Shown piece after piece: positions 1 through 6,370 of a stretch of 11,672 nt of DNA. The position numbers were made by a program, and so were the translations under genes. The stretch lies in NCBI GenBank assembly GCA_949286445.1, contig CASECL010000039.1, positions 1 to 11,672 on the forward strand, in the 5' to 3' direction. Numbering within the stretch: the stretch's first letter is position 1; the number at the start of each line of letters is the position of its first letter. This DNA is from an uncultured bacterium (GTDB taxonomy: Bacteria; Verrucomicrobiota; Lentisphaeria; Victivallales; Victivallaceae). Under the pieces are notes generated by a model. The model was not told where the DNA came from and ran no database searches. It worked only from the letters and a program-made list of their open reading frames with translations.

Positions 1-47
1 CTGTCGCGGCCGTTGCGGCTGCTGGATTGTCCTTTTTTATGTGCCAT
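1..47 (-). CDS. rpmA: 50S ribosomal protein L27, 5' end only (runs off the left edge)
   Basis: The minus strand from 47 reads MAHKKGQSSSRNGRD, followed by an AG that starts the next codon. This is the conserved N-terminus of bacterial L27 (MAHKK, then SSRNGRDS), a small 50S protein whose N-terminal tail reaches the peptidyl transferase centre. Only 15 complete codons lie inside the window. The ATG at 47-45 is preceded by AGAGG (complement of 54-58) at 6 nt, a good ribosome binding site. In most bacteria rpmA follows rplU (L21) directly. Here the gene upstream on the same strand is a sugar isomerase 244 bp away, so no L21 gene is adjacent. The family call is firm despite the short fragment, because this N-terminus is highly diagnostic. 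Confidence 0.9.
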   Translation of the reverse strand, partial: MAHKKGQSSSRNGRD

Positions 48-100
48 GATTTACCTCTCTATATTTATTATTTTTGTTTTTTCGTCTCAATCATTCGTAT

Positions 101-128
101 AATTTAGCACACTTCGGAAAAAATTCAA
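101..128 (-). promoter_or_regulatory. Candidate sigma-70 promoter for rpmA
   Basis: On the minus strand TTGAAT (complement of 123-128) is followed after 16 nt by TAAATT (complement of 101-106). Alternative -10 readings overlap it in TAAATTATAC. It lies about 55 nt before the L27 start, in an AT-rich gap with no gene, so rpmA can be transcribed independently of the upstream isomerase. The match is moderate and judged by eye only. Confidence 0.35.
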
Positions 129-171
129 GTTTTCCGCCGAAAATAATACCTTTTTTCTATTTTTCCGGCTC

Positions 172-214
172 AAAAACTGCCGGGATATACCGATACTGAC
201 AACCTTATCGGCAG
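172..214 (-). terminator. Probable rho-independent terminator after the isomerase
   Basis: On the minus strand CTGCCG (complement of 209-214) pairs with CGGCAG (complement of 177-182), and the second arm is followed at once by TTTTT (complement of 172-176). Within the long loop TATC/GATA-type pairing (CCGATA at 190-195 against TATCGG at 206-211) offers an extra or competing stem. It lies 78 nt past the isomerase stop and upstream of the rpmA promoter, where the end of the two-gene operon would be expected. The 6-bp outer stem with a long loop is not ideal, hence the moderate confidence. Confidence 0.5.
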
Positions 215-291
215 ACGTCCGGCGTACAATTTTCTTTCAGAGAAAAATTTCCCTGTTTATCAGCTGTTATTCTTCCAGCCGCAGTGCAGCT

Positions 292-1761
292 TTACGGTTT
301 CTGATCAATCACTACCGCTTCAATACCGAGAAAATCCGCAATCTGCTTCAATTCAGCGGCATGGTGACCGATTCCCAATGCAAAATGATGGGTGGGCCCC
401 TCCGCCAGCCAGCGGGTCAGGAAGGTGCGCACATCCGGAGCAAATTTTCCATGGGTATTGGTATTGCCGGTCGGAGGAATGGGACCGGCCATGGATTCAC
501 CTTCGGCAATCACAAACTTGAACTGACCGTCGGCTTTCACACCAATACTCATCATGGTAATCGGACCGGTTTTTATATTGAATTCCACTCCGGCTCCGGA
601 ACCGGGTTTGCCATGATACTTTTTCAGACTCCGGATCACCGGACGCTTGTCCGCAATATTGAGATGGTGCGGACCGTCATGCCCAACCAGAACCGTGTCC
701 CGGGCAAAATCAATGGGATGAAATTCAGCAAAACTTCCGCCAATCTCAAGACGGTCAAATATCAGCATCGCCAGACAGGTTTTGATATCAAATTCTCCAC
801 ACATCGGAAATCCCGCTGCCGTCAGCAGAGAATTACCCACAATAAAATTGGTCACCAGCTGACGCATCGGGCTGCCTTCTTCTGCTTCATAGTAATAAGC
901 AAGACCATCCAGTTTCTTGTTCTGGATGAATTTTTCCAATGCCACCGCTGCTTTGGCGGCGACTTCAAGATCATGATCAGTCAATTTGGTGGTTATGGGA
1001 TCGGAAACCGGATCCGGGGTGTCAAAAAATTCCAATATCCGTTTTTTCATCGCCTCAACTTCCGGATTGCCGGATTCAAGCGAACGGTAAAATGTCATTA
1101 CTTCATCCGGTTCACACTGCACCACATGAGCCCCGAAATACCGGGTGACACTGGTCGGATCAGTGTGCATGTCCAGCATGGCTTCCAGCACATGTCCCAT
1201 GTGTCCGAGTCTGGCTGTGCGCAGATCGTGGAGTACATGGGCAATCCGGCAATAGGACGCCAGCTGCTCATCCGCCACCGGGTCGTCATGCAAAGTACCG
1301 ATTATCGATGGCGGAATCTTTTTCCCCATGCGCATGGCAACCCCGGTAAACTCCGGCATGGAACAGAGATCATCATTGCAAAGCTGCATAAAAGTATTGG
1401 CGCGGCCGTAATCCAGTGCCTCCAGTTCCTGCAGTGCCACCATCACCATAGGCACATTAAGTTCCCGCACCAGCACGCCGAAGGTTGAACTGGTAGCGTA
1501 GGTTACCATGTCAATAAAAAGCAGATCCAAATCTGCCGCCTTGAGTTTTTTCACCGCGGCATAGGCAGTTTCCGCATTATCAATCAGGCCGAAATCAACT
1601 ACTTCCACCTGATTTTTCTTTAATTTTTCTCCCAGCAGCTCCTGTTTGGCGCGCAACCGGTCAAGAAGTCCGTCAAACTGGGGCCAGTAAACATGATGCC
1701 CTACACCAATAACACCGACTTTTGCGTAAAGCGGTTTTCTTCTGGCTATCTGCATAATCAA
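292..1761 (-). CDS. L-arabinose/L-fucose isomerase-family sugar isomerase
   Basis: A cytoplasmic aldose-ketose isomerase of the AraA/FucI superfamily, 489 aa, close to the usual 480-500 aa of AraA. No signal peptide is seen. The N-terminus holds a Rossmann-like start (KVGVIGVGHHVYWPQFDGLL, residues 14-33). The metal and catalytic residues of AraA can be placed in order: Glu323 (CGEFDIKT, like AraA GEGDWKTA), Glu346 (FAEFHPIDF), His361 (VGHDGPHH) and His466/467 (GIGHHAAEL). These correspond to E306, E333, H350 and H450 of E. coli AraA. The surrounding residues differ enough that the sugar cannot be named. The frame opens with TTG at 1761, 5 nt after AAGGA; an ATG at 1755 (residue 3) sits 11 nt from it and is equally plausible. 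It lies 30 bp downstream of the 814-aa gene on the same strand, so the two are probably co-transcribed. Confidence 0.8.
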   Translation of the reverse strand: MIMQIARRKPLYAKVGVIGVGHHVYWPQFDGLLDRLRAKQELLGEKLKKNQVEVVDFGLIDNAETAYAAVKKLKAADLDLLFIDMVTYATSSTFGVLVRELNVPMVMVALQELEALDYGRANTFMQLCNDDLCSMPEFTGVAMRMGKKIPPSIIGTLHDDPVADEQLASYCRIAHVLHDLRTARLGHMGHVLEAMLDMHTDPTSVTRYFGAHVVQCEPDEVMTFYRSLESGNPEVEAMKKRILEFFDTPDPVSDPITTKLTDHDLEVAAKAAVALEKFIQNKKLDGLAYYYEAEEGSPMRQLVTNFIVGNSLLTAAGFPMCGEFDIKTCLAMLIFDRLEIGGSFAEFHPIDFARDTVLVGHDGPHHLNIADKRPVIRSLKKYHGKPGSGAGVEFNIKTGPITMMSIGVKADGQFKFVIAEGESMAGPIPPTGNTNTHGKFAPDVRTFLTRWLAEGPTHHFALGIGHHAAELKQIADFLGIEAVVIDQKP

Positions 1762-1791
1762 TCAATTCCTTATTAACTGTATTTTCCACGT

Positions 1792-4236
1792 TTAAATATT
1801 CATCTTGAAGCTGCGGCGTTTTTCTTTTTCAAACCCCCAGCAGATCATAAATTTGCGTTCATTTACATGGGTAAATTCATAATAAACTCCGAAACCGTCT
1901 TCCTTGCGTTCCCCGCGGACAAAGTTGGTTGAAGTATGGGGGAAATCGGCATCATCTCCGCAAAGCACCTCCATTGTGTCTTCTGTCCCGTTCTCCGGAC
2001 GGAAACGCACGGTGGCGTCCTCCAGATTGTAAATTGTCAGACGGCGTTTGACATCAGGCTGTTCCACGCAGGCCTCTTTCAAACGGATCACCCCGGGGTT
2101 TTTCTGTTCGACGAATATACGGCACTCCCGGTTCACCGCACGTTCAGCATGATAATGGGCCAAACCATCACGGACCAGCGTTTCACATGAGGTAAATACC
2201 GGAGCACCCCACGGTGTCCCTAATGCAATATCCTGGGTAATATCCGCCGCAAATCCGGCATAATAAAGCGCGTTATTATGCCAGCGCCAGCTGCCCATGG
2301 GATCCGGCGACTCAACCAGGTATTTTTCAAACTCCAGCACAAATCCAAGTTCGCGGAGGAAAAAGCGGGGCAGACTTTCCTGATAGAAGAATTCTCTGCG
2401 GTTCAGCATCCGGGGGAACTGTTCCGTCCGGCTCATGGTGAAACTGTTTCCGCCGCGGATATAAAGCACTTTGCCCGATCCGCAATTCTTCAATGCGGCA
2501 GCCACCCGTTTTCCCCCGGCAAATTCAAATTCAGCCAGAATTTCAGTCTCTTTATCTTTGGCATATTCGGCGGCTCCGCCGGCACAGTAAACCGGATTGA
2601 GCCGGATATTTCCGGACAAACCGTTTTTACCGGAAATTTTCCCGTCGCCGGAAAGTTCATCGGTCAGGCCAAGTCCGCAGAAAGCGGCGGCGGTTTCGTT
2701 TTTGCATGGACCGTAAACCAGTACCGAAGCACCTTCCGACAATTGCTGAGTCAACAGCTTTCCGGTTTCTCCTTCACTCAACGCCAGAGCCGGAACAACA
2801 ATCACCGCATCACGGAAGGAACGTTTTTTCACCGCTTCCGCAAAATTATGAGTGGAAATAACCGTATTCACCGGCAGCCCGCAATTGATTGCCCCGCGCA
2901 TAAACCAGTCTCCGAAGAAGATTTCCTCCACCCGGCGTCCGGCATAGGTCAAATCATGGTATTCATCAAAGGGGTAAAGCCATACCAGCGGCCCCATCTG
3001 ATCCGGAGCCGTCTCCCGCATGGCACAGATATAAGGCTGGACTTCCATCGGCACCACATCCGGCATCTCACCGTAAGAGTTGTCTATAGAAAGGAAATGC
3101 AGCGCACCCGGCAGTTCCACCTTGCCCATGCCATTTCCGCGGCACACCGCCAGCGGCAGGTAAATATCATGGGGACTGCGGGCATAACGGTCGATCCAGG
3201 GCGAATTTATCCACCAGGGATCATGAGTGTAATACCGGAATACATATCCGGATTTCTCCGGCAGTTCAGCAATATGGCTCAGCCAGCCGCAAAGTTCCAG
3301 ACCGAAATCCGAATCCAGCGCGGCCCAGGGCGAATTCGGCGGCGGACAGAAATTATCCACCTCCCGGTAAATCTCCCGTAACGGCACCCCGTCCGATGCC
3401 AGATCCATGCCGGTGGCAAGATTGGTGCCGCGAACTTCAATACGGTAAGTAAATTCCCGTCGGAAATCCCGCCAGAAACTGACAATTTTATCCTTTATGG
3501 CATCACCCATTTCCGGATGAAACGCTTCGCCGTCAAACAGCGCGCCGCATGGAGTCCAGGTTTCAAATCCAAACCCGTAACCATTTGACAGCCAGATGTA
3601 ATCATATCCCAGATCACCGACAAACCGTTCCGCCTGGCGTCCCAGAAACGTTCCCTGCGTACAATTATCCGGTATGCCGTCCGGAAAAGCGGCATAATGG
3701 TGTTTATCCGGATAAAGCGGATGGTAACAGCACATGAAAAGCGGTGTTCCATTCAGAAGCCCGCCCAGTGTTTCCGGATGCCGGCAGTATTTGAAATCAG
3801 ATTCGGCAAATTCCGGACCGGGATCAAAGGTGGCGCCGCATTCAAGCACCTTGCCGTAAGTAAGCATAAACTCATCCTTCAGCAGCGCATTAATACGTTT
3901 CAGCGTGCCGTAGGAAAAGCGGTTGGGTTCATCAACATAAAGCCGGGCAACTTCATGAACACATTTACGTTCCAGCGGAGTGTCGGTGCGGAAATGGGAC
4001 TGTTTGTTGGCAGTGCCGATAAAACGCCCCCAGTAAAATTCATCATCCATATTACCGGAATAGTCCAGTATCTCCGAACCATCGCCGATCCAGAACATCA
4101 GCGACACCGATTCAGCACGCCGGATCAGATCCTCCCATTGCCGGAAAATAATTTTTCCGGTGTTTCGTATGCCGTCATCACTCAAATCAAAAAACGGCTT
4201 CAATGATATTTCCAGATCCAATTTACGCCAGTTCAT
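1792..4236 (-). CDS. Large cytoplasmic protein with glycosidase-like architecture, family not recognised
   Basis: An 814-aa protein without signal peptide or membrane segment; I do not recognise the exact family. Residues 1-440 are rich in aromatic, Asp and Glu motifs at strand ends (SLMFWIGDGSE at 45-55, YDYIWLSNGYGFGFETWTPCG at 211-231 in part, YYTHDPWWINSPW at 335-347), which suggests a TIM-barrel carbohydrate enzyme. Residues about 448-600 look like the flavodoxin/GATase-like trimerisation domain of GH42-type enzymes: a conserved VIVVPALALS strand (478-487), EGASVLVYGP (501-510) and a GSGKVLYIRGG strand (587-596). Residues about 700-814 look like a beta-rich C-terminal domain. Catalytic residues cannot be assigned. 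The ATG has a strong site, GGAGG (complement of 4243-4247) at 6 nt. The partner isomerase 30 bp downstream suggests it releases or modifies a sugar that is then isomerised. A phosphorylase or a non-hydrolytic role is not excluded. Confidence 0.6.
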   Translation of the reverse strand: MNWRKLDLEISLKPFFDLSDDGIRNTGKIIFRQWEDLIRRAESVSLMFWIGDGSEILDYSGNMDDEFYWGRFIGTANKQSHFRTDTPLERKCVHEVARLYVDEPNRFSYGTLKRINALLKDEFMLTYGKVLECGATFDPGPEFAESDFKYCRHPETLGGLLNGTPLFMCCYHPLYPDKHHYAAFPDGIPDNCTQGTFLGRQAERFVGDLGYDYIWLSNGYGFGFETWTPCGALFDGEAFHPEMGDAIKDKIVSFWRDFRREFTYRIEVRGTNLATGMDLASDGVPLREIYREVDNFCPPPNSPWAALDSDFGLELCGWLSHIAELPEKSGYVFRYYTHDPWWINSPWIDRYARSPHDIYLPLAVCRGNGMGKVELPGALHFLSIDNSYGEMPDVVPMEVQPYICAMRETAPDQMGPLVWLYPFDEYHDLTYAGRRVEEIFFGDWFMRGAINCGLPVNTVISTHNFAEAVKKRSFRDAVIVVPALALSEGETGKLLTQQLSEGASVLVYGPCKNETAAAFCGLGLTDELSGDGKISGKNGLSGNIRLNPVYCAGGAAEYAKDKETEILAEFEFAGGKRVAAALKNCGSGKVLYIRGGNSFTMSRTEQFPRMLNRREFFYQESLPRFFLRELGFVLEFEKYLVESPDPMGSWRWHNNALYYAGFAADITQDIALGTPWGAPVFTSCETLVRDGLAHYHAERAVNRECRIFVEQKNPGVIRLKEACVEQPDVKRRLTIYNLEDATVRFRPENGTEDTMEVLCGDDADFPHTSTNFVRGERKEDGFGVYYEFTHVNERKFMICWGFEKEKRRSFKMNI

Positions 4237-4411
4237 AAAAAACCTCCAGAACTTTGATTACGTTGAGCGGTTGTTTTCTCCTGTTATCTTAATATAATAC
4301 ATTTTTTTCTTTTTGCCTGGATTGCATTGCTTGATTTGCCGAAAAAAGTCAAATATCAATCTCCGCCAGATTTTCTTACCTTTAACAAACTGGATAATAT
4401 TGATTTTTTTC

Positions 4412-4428
4412 CTGTTTTCCCAAAACAG
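4412..4428. promoter_or_regulatory. Perfect 7-3-7 inverted repeat, possible operator
   Basis: CTGTTTT, CCC, AAAACAG is a perfect inverted repeat. Its centre lies about 44 bp upstream of the TATAAT at 4464, near position -56 of a putative transcript, a common place for an activator site. Copy B (6256-6272) keeps only the right half well (CAAAACTGTAAAT), so symmetry is lost there. The binding protein is unknown. Confidence 0.4.
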
Positions 4429-4436
4429 TAAATGCC

Positions 4437-4469
4437 AGCCAAGCTTTTACTTAAAGTTTGATGTATAAT
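4437..4469 (+). promoter_or_regulatory. Candidate promoter, copy A
   Basis: TATAAT at 4464-4469 is a consensus -10 box. The position of a -35 box (4441-4446) holds AAGCTT, unlike TTGACA, but it is part of the conserved element AGCCAAGCTTTTA shared with copy B. A -10 without -35 and with a conserved upstream element fits an activator-dependent promoter. The nearest gene on this strand starts 624 bp further on, so this promoter would give a very long leader, or it may now be orphaned. Confidence 0.5.
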
Positions 4470-4960
4470 TTTTTACGGCAACGATGATATTTGAAAAAAA
4501 TCAGAACGTCAGATCAAGGGAAGAATGGAATTAATAAAAACATCTCCGGATTTTCCCTGACCTAATGTATGCTTTTTGCAGCAATAATCGATATAACAAT
4601 ATCAATTTTGCCGCCGTCATTGAAAAAGCCAGTAATCTTGTCATCCGGAAGGACTGCATCAATAATAATACGTCCGATCGGTCAGTTACAGCAGCTGTTT
4701 GCCCACGATTATGCCAGCTCTGCCGGCAGAAGACGGGATAGGTGAAAGAACCGCTATATCAAAAGCATCATTCCGGCTTGAAAGAACATTGAGCGGGATA
4801 TCTTTCCTGATCGTATTATGCGGTATAGGACTGATATATAAAATGGCAAGAGATACTTCGAAAAATTATCTCAATGTAAAAAATCGGCCCCTGCAAAGTG
4901 CGAAACACTGGAATATCATAACAGGATTTCACTGAAAATATATTAAGACGAACCAACTAA

Positions 4961-5015
4961 GTGATGTCATCTCCACATCATGAACACTGTGTCATGACGT
5001 TCTCAGGCAGTCATG
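4961..5015 (+). repeat. Cluster of overlapping small inverted repeats
   Basis: Three partly exclusive hairpins are readable: TGATGT/ACATCA (4962-4967 with 4975-4980, loop 7), CATGA..CA/TG..TCATG (4979-4996, one bulged A) and CATGAC/GTCATG (4993-4998 with 5010-5015, loop 11). The centre is the palindrome GTCATGAC (4991-4998). It lies 79-133 nt before the first pseudopilin start. It could be a structured leader, a protein-binding site or chance; there is no U-run, so a simple terminator is unlikely. Confidence 0.35.
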
Positions 5016-5093
5016 CCGGAGCCAAAAGATGATCGGTCGATAAATTTCATTTAGTCATAAACATTCCTGATAGATAAATAAAATGGAGGAAAA

Positions 5094-5879
5094 ATGAGAA
5101 AAAACTGTTTCACATTGATTGAACTTCTGGTAGTTATCGCCATTATCGGCATACTTGCATCCATGCTGCTGCCCGCACTGGAAAAAGCCCGGGAAACCGC
5201 AAGAAAGGCGCAATGCATCAACGTGATGCGGCAATTGAGCCAGCTGCATTTGAATTTTGCCGCAGACCAGCGCGGATATTTTGTCAGCGGCGGTTCTAAT
5301 TCCGCCGGAAGCTCTGTCCCGTGGAACAGTGTCCTGAGTTGGTATTTTTTCAAAAATTCCAGTCTCATACCATCACAATATGGCGCAATAAATATGAAGA
5401 CCAATTATAAGAATTATTACTGTCCTTCACGTCGTCCGCTGGGTGCTCCAAGTGACTCAAGACGTTTTTTCGGCTATAACGCATACCTTTCCGGAGTAGA
5501 AATAGATGACGAAAACAAAGTTGAGTTTGACAGCGGAAACGGTGAGTGGAGCAAGGTATATCTGGGCGAACAGATCAATAAGATAAAAGATGCTTCCAAT
5601 CTGGTTCTGCTGCGGGAACAATGTTCCACCCGTGACGGGGCGAAAGAAGAATGGTCAAGTCTTGGCAAAGTGCCTCCACTGGTCGGACACTCCGTGACAT
5701 TTAAAGGTGTTACCTATGTCACCCCCAGAGCAAGTGCGTCAGGAGATTTTGCCTTCCTCCATGGACCCACTTCAAACTATGCCTACGCCGACGGTCATGT
5801 AAAATCAGAAACTCCGGCGGACAGGCTGAATTATGTAAATTCTTACAAACCTGATGCCCGGGGACCACTGAAAAAATAA
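5094..5879 (+). CDS. Pseudopilin-like protein with H-x9-DG motif, copy 1
   Basis: A 261-aa protein of the prepilin-type N-terminal cleavage/methylation family with a C-terminal H-x9-DG processing-associated motif, common in PVC bacteria. The class III signal FTLIELLVVIAIIGILAS begins at residue 6, with Glu10 as the usual fifth residue of the mature protein, followed by LLPALEKARETAR. The residue before the expected cleavage site is Cys5, not the usual Gly. The motif H223-(9)-D233-G234 lies in FLHGPTSNYAYADGHVK. The middle is a predicted soluble globular head with a PSRRPLG and SDSRRFFGYNAYLSG core. GGAGG at 5085-5089 lies 4 nt before the ATG. About two-thirds of residues match the next gene, nearly all in the last 34. 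Likely exported by a type II secretion or type IV pilus-like system; its actual function is unknown. Confidence 0.85.
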   Translation: MRKNCFTLIELLVVIAIIGILASMLLPALEKARETARKAQCINVMRQLSQLHLNFAADQRGYFVSGGSNSAGSSVPWNSVLSWYFFKNSSLIPSQYGAINMKTNYKNYYCPSRRPLGAPSDSRRFFGYNAYLSGVEIDDENKVEFDSGNGEWSKVYLGEQINKIKDASNLVLLREQCSTRDGAKEEWSSLGKVPPLVGHSVTFKGVTYVTPRASASGDFAFLHGPTSNYAYADGHVKSETPADRLNYVNSYKPDARGPLKK

Positions 5880-5937
5880 TACTATTTTATTATCGTAAGG
5901 CATGCAAATACAACCGGAGCGGAGAGCAATTATTTAA

Positions 5938-5990
5938 CCGGCAATTACTTTACGCCGGCAGTATGTCTGGTCAGACAGTATTACCTTTTT
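5938..5990 (+). terminator. Weak terminator candidate after pseudopilin copy 1
   Basis: CCGGC (5938-5942) pairs with GCCGG (5954-5958) across an 11-nt loop. A second repeat TGTCTG/CAGACA (5964-5969 and 5972-5977) follows, and then a TTTTT run at 5986-5990. The T-run is 8 nt past the second stem, further than in a canonical intrinsic terminator. Position 59-111 nt after the stop fits, but the structure is weak. Confidence 0.25.
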
Positions 5991-6239
5991 ATGTACCATG
6001 GCAGGCAATAATTTTCCCGCTCCTGAGCATCTTCTCTTATCTCTGGAATTGAAATTTAATAATATTTTCAACTGATGATTATCACCTCTACATCTCAAAG
6101 ACAGATTAATCGCCATCTTTTCTATAGTGATATTTCCAATCGGCATAGGAAACTCAACTCTGGACTGGATTGATTATTTTTCAGCAAAAAGACAAAATGT
6201 CAATATATACCATTTCACAGTTGATTACTTTTATTGGCT

Positions 6240-6313
6240 AATATTGATTTTTTTCTTTCTTTCGCAAAACTGTAAATAAAAGCCAAGCTTTTAGTCAATA
6301 ATTGATGTATAAT
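6240..6313 (+). repeat. Promoter-region repeat, copy B (pair of 4396-4469)
   Basis: Gapless partner of 4396-4469, identical at 61 of 74 positions. Here it lies directly before the second pseudopilin gene, so this copy has the expected promoter-to-gene distance. The sequences diverge immediately after TATAAT in both copies. Faint similarity returns near the ribosome binding site (AAATAAAAT followed by GGAG). Confidence 0.8.
6281..6313 (+). promoter_or_regulatory. Candidate promoter of pseudopilin copy 2
   Basis: TATAAT at 6308-6313 with the conserved AGCCAAGCTTTTA at 6281-6293 in the place of a -35 box. A transcript would begin near 6320, about 50 nt before the ATG at 6371. This rules out translation starts upstream of about 6320 for that gene. 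Confidence 0.55.
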
Positions 6314-6355
6314 CATGGTGTACCGGAAATAAACACGGGAATGAAAAATAAAATC

Positions 6356-6363
6356 AGGAGAGG
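6356..6363 (+). promoter_or_regulatory. Ribosome binding site that fixes the start of pseudopilin copy 2
   Basis: AGGAGAGG ends 7 nt before the ATG at 6371. The frame is open further upstream (to a TTG at 6302 and an ATG at 6341), but the TTG would lie within the promoter, and neither has such a site. Starting at 6371 also puts the prepilin segment at residue 7, as in copy 1. Confidence 0.7.
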
Positions 6364-6370
6364 AAAAACT

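Larger units (their letters stand above)
4396..4469 (+). repeat. Promoter-region repeat, copy A (pair of 6240-6313)
   Basis: This 74-bp block aligns without gaps to 6240-6313 at a constant offset of 1844 bp, with 61 of 74 positions identical by hand count. Invariant parts are AATATTGATTTTTTT (4396-4410), CCAAGCTTTTA (4439-4449) and TTGATGTATAAT (4458-4469). Similarity then drops for about 35 bp upstream and reappears as AAAAAG..CAAA..TCAAT (4343-4360 against 6186-6204). Conservation in separated blocks suggests regulatory constraint or a recent duplication including the promoter. Confidence 0.8.
4237..5093. other. 857-bp divergent intergenic region
   Basis: It separates the minus-strand sugar operon from the plus-strand genes, and no convincing gene was found in it. 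For the minus-strand operon the best -10 is TATTAT (complement of 4294-4299), about 58 nt before the start, without a matching -35. At 4331-4359 there is an imperfect inverted repeat, TTGATTTG and CAAATATCAA. A plus-strand promoter block lies at 4396-4469 and a cluster of small hairpins at 4961-5015, just before the first pseudopilin gene. The stretch 4470-4960 holds only short, interrupted reading frames. Base composition is more AT-rich than in the flanking genes. Confidence 0.6.
5880..6370. other. 491-bp gap between the two pseudopilin genes
   Basis: No gene is supported here. It holds two small inverted repeats after the first gene (5938-5990), an AT-rich stretch with a short palindrome GACAAAATGTC (6191-6201), copy B of the promoter-region repeat (6240-6313) and the ribosome binding site of the second pseudopilin. 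A 70-codon frame on the minus strand at 5934-6146 shows no recognisable family and no convincing start signal. Confidence 0.6.

Noticed and set aside
361..1488. A 375-codon open frame on the plus strand antisense to the isomerase
   Set aside because: It lies wholly inside the isomerase, which has catalytic motifs in order. The antisense product has no recognisable family and is His/Phe-rich, as expected of a mirror frame.
2278..3381. A 367-codon open frame on the plus strand antisense to the 814-aa gene
   Set aside because: No domain or start signal; it is explained by codon bias of the minus-strand gene, which has a strong ribosome binding site.
4562..4865. Minus-strand open stretches (4686-4865 and 4562-4681, in different frames) that read somewhat protein-like, possibly a decayed gene
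   Set aside because: No start codon, a frame change and stops between the parts, and the faint resemblances (LacI-type or RNA polymerase-like fragments) are not in the right order. A frameshift-tolerant protein search of 4470-4960 would decide; a significant hit spanning both frames would revive it.
4699..4935. A 78-codon plus-strand frame with a short hydrophobic stretch (ISFLIVLCGIGLIY)
   Set aside because: No ribosome binding site, no family resemblance, and a single hydrophobic segment can arise in AT-rich non-coding DNA. It is left as unsupported.
4470..5093. An insertion sequence or MITE as explanation for the extra sequence of copy A
   Set aside because: No transposase frame, no terminal inverted repeats at either border and no target-site duplication could be seen.
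5934..6146. A 70-codon minus-strand frame between the pseudopilin genes
   Set aside because: No family resemblance and no convincing ribosome binding site; it overlaps the hairpins after the first pseudopilin.
6302..6370. An upstream start for the second pseudopilin, adding 23 residues
   Set aside because: The TTG at 6302 lies before the TATAAT at 6308. The ATG at 6371 has AGGAGAGG at 7 nt and places the prepilin segment as in copy 1.
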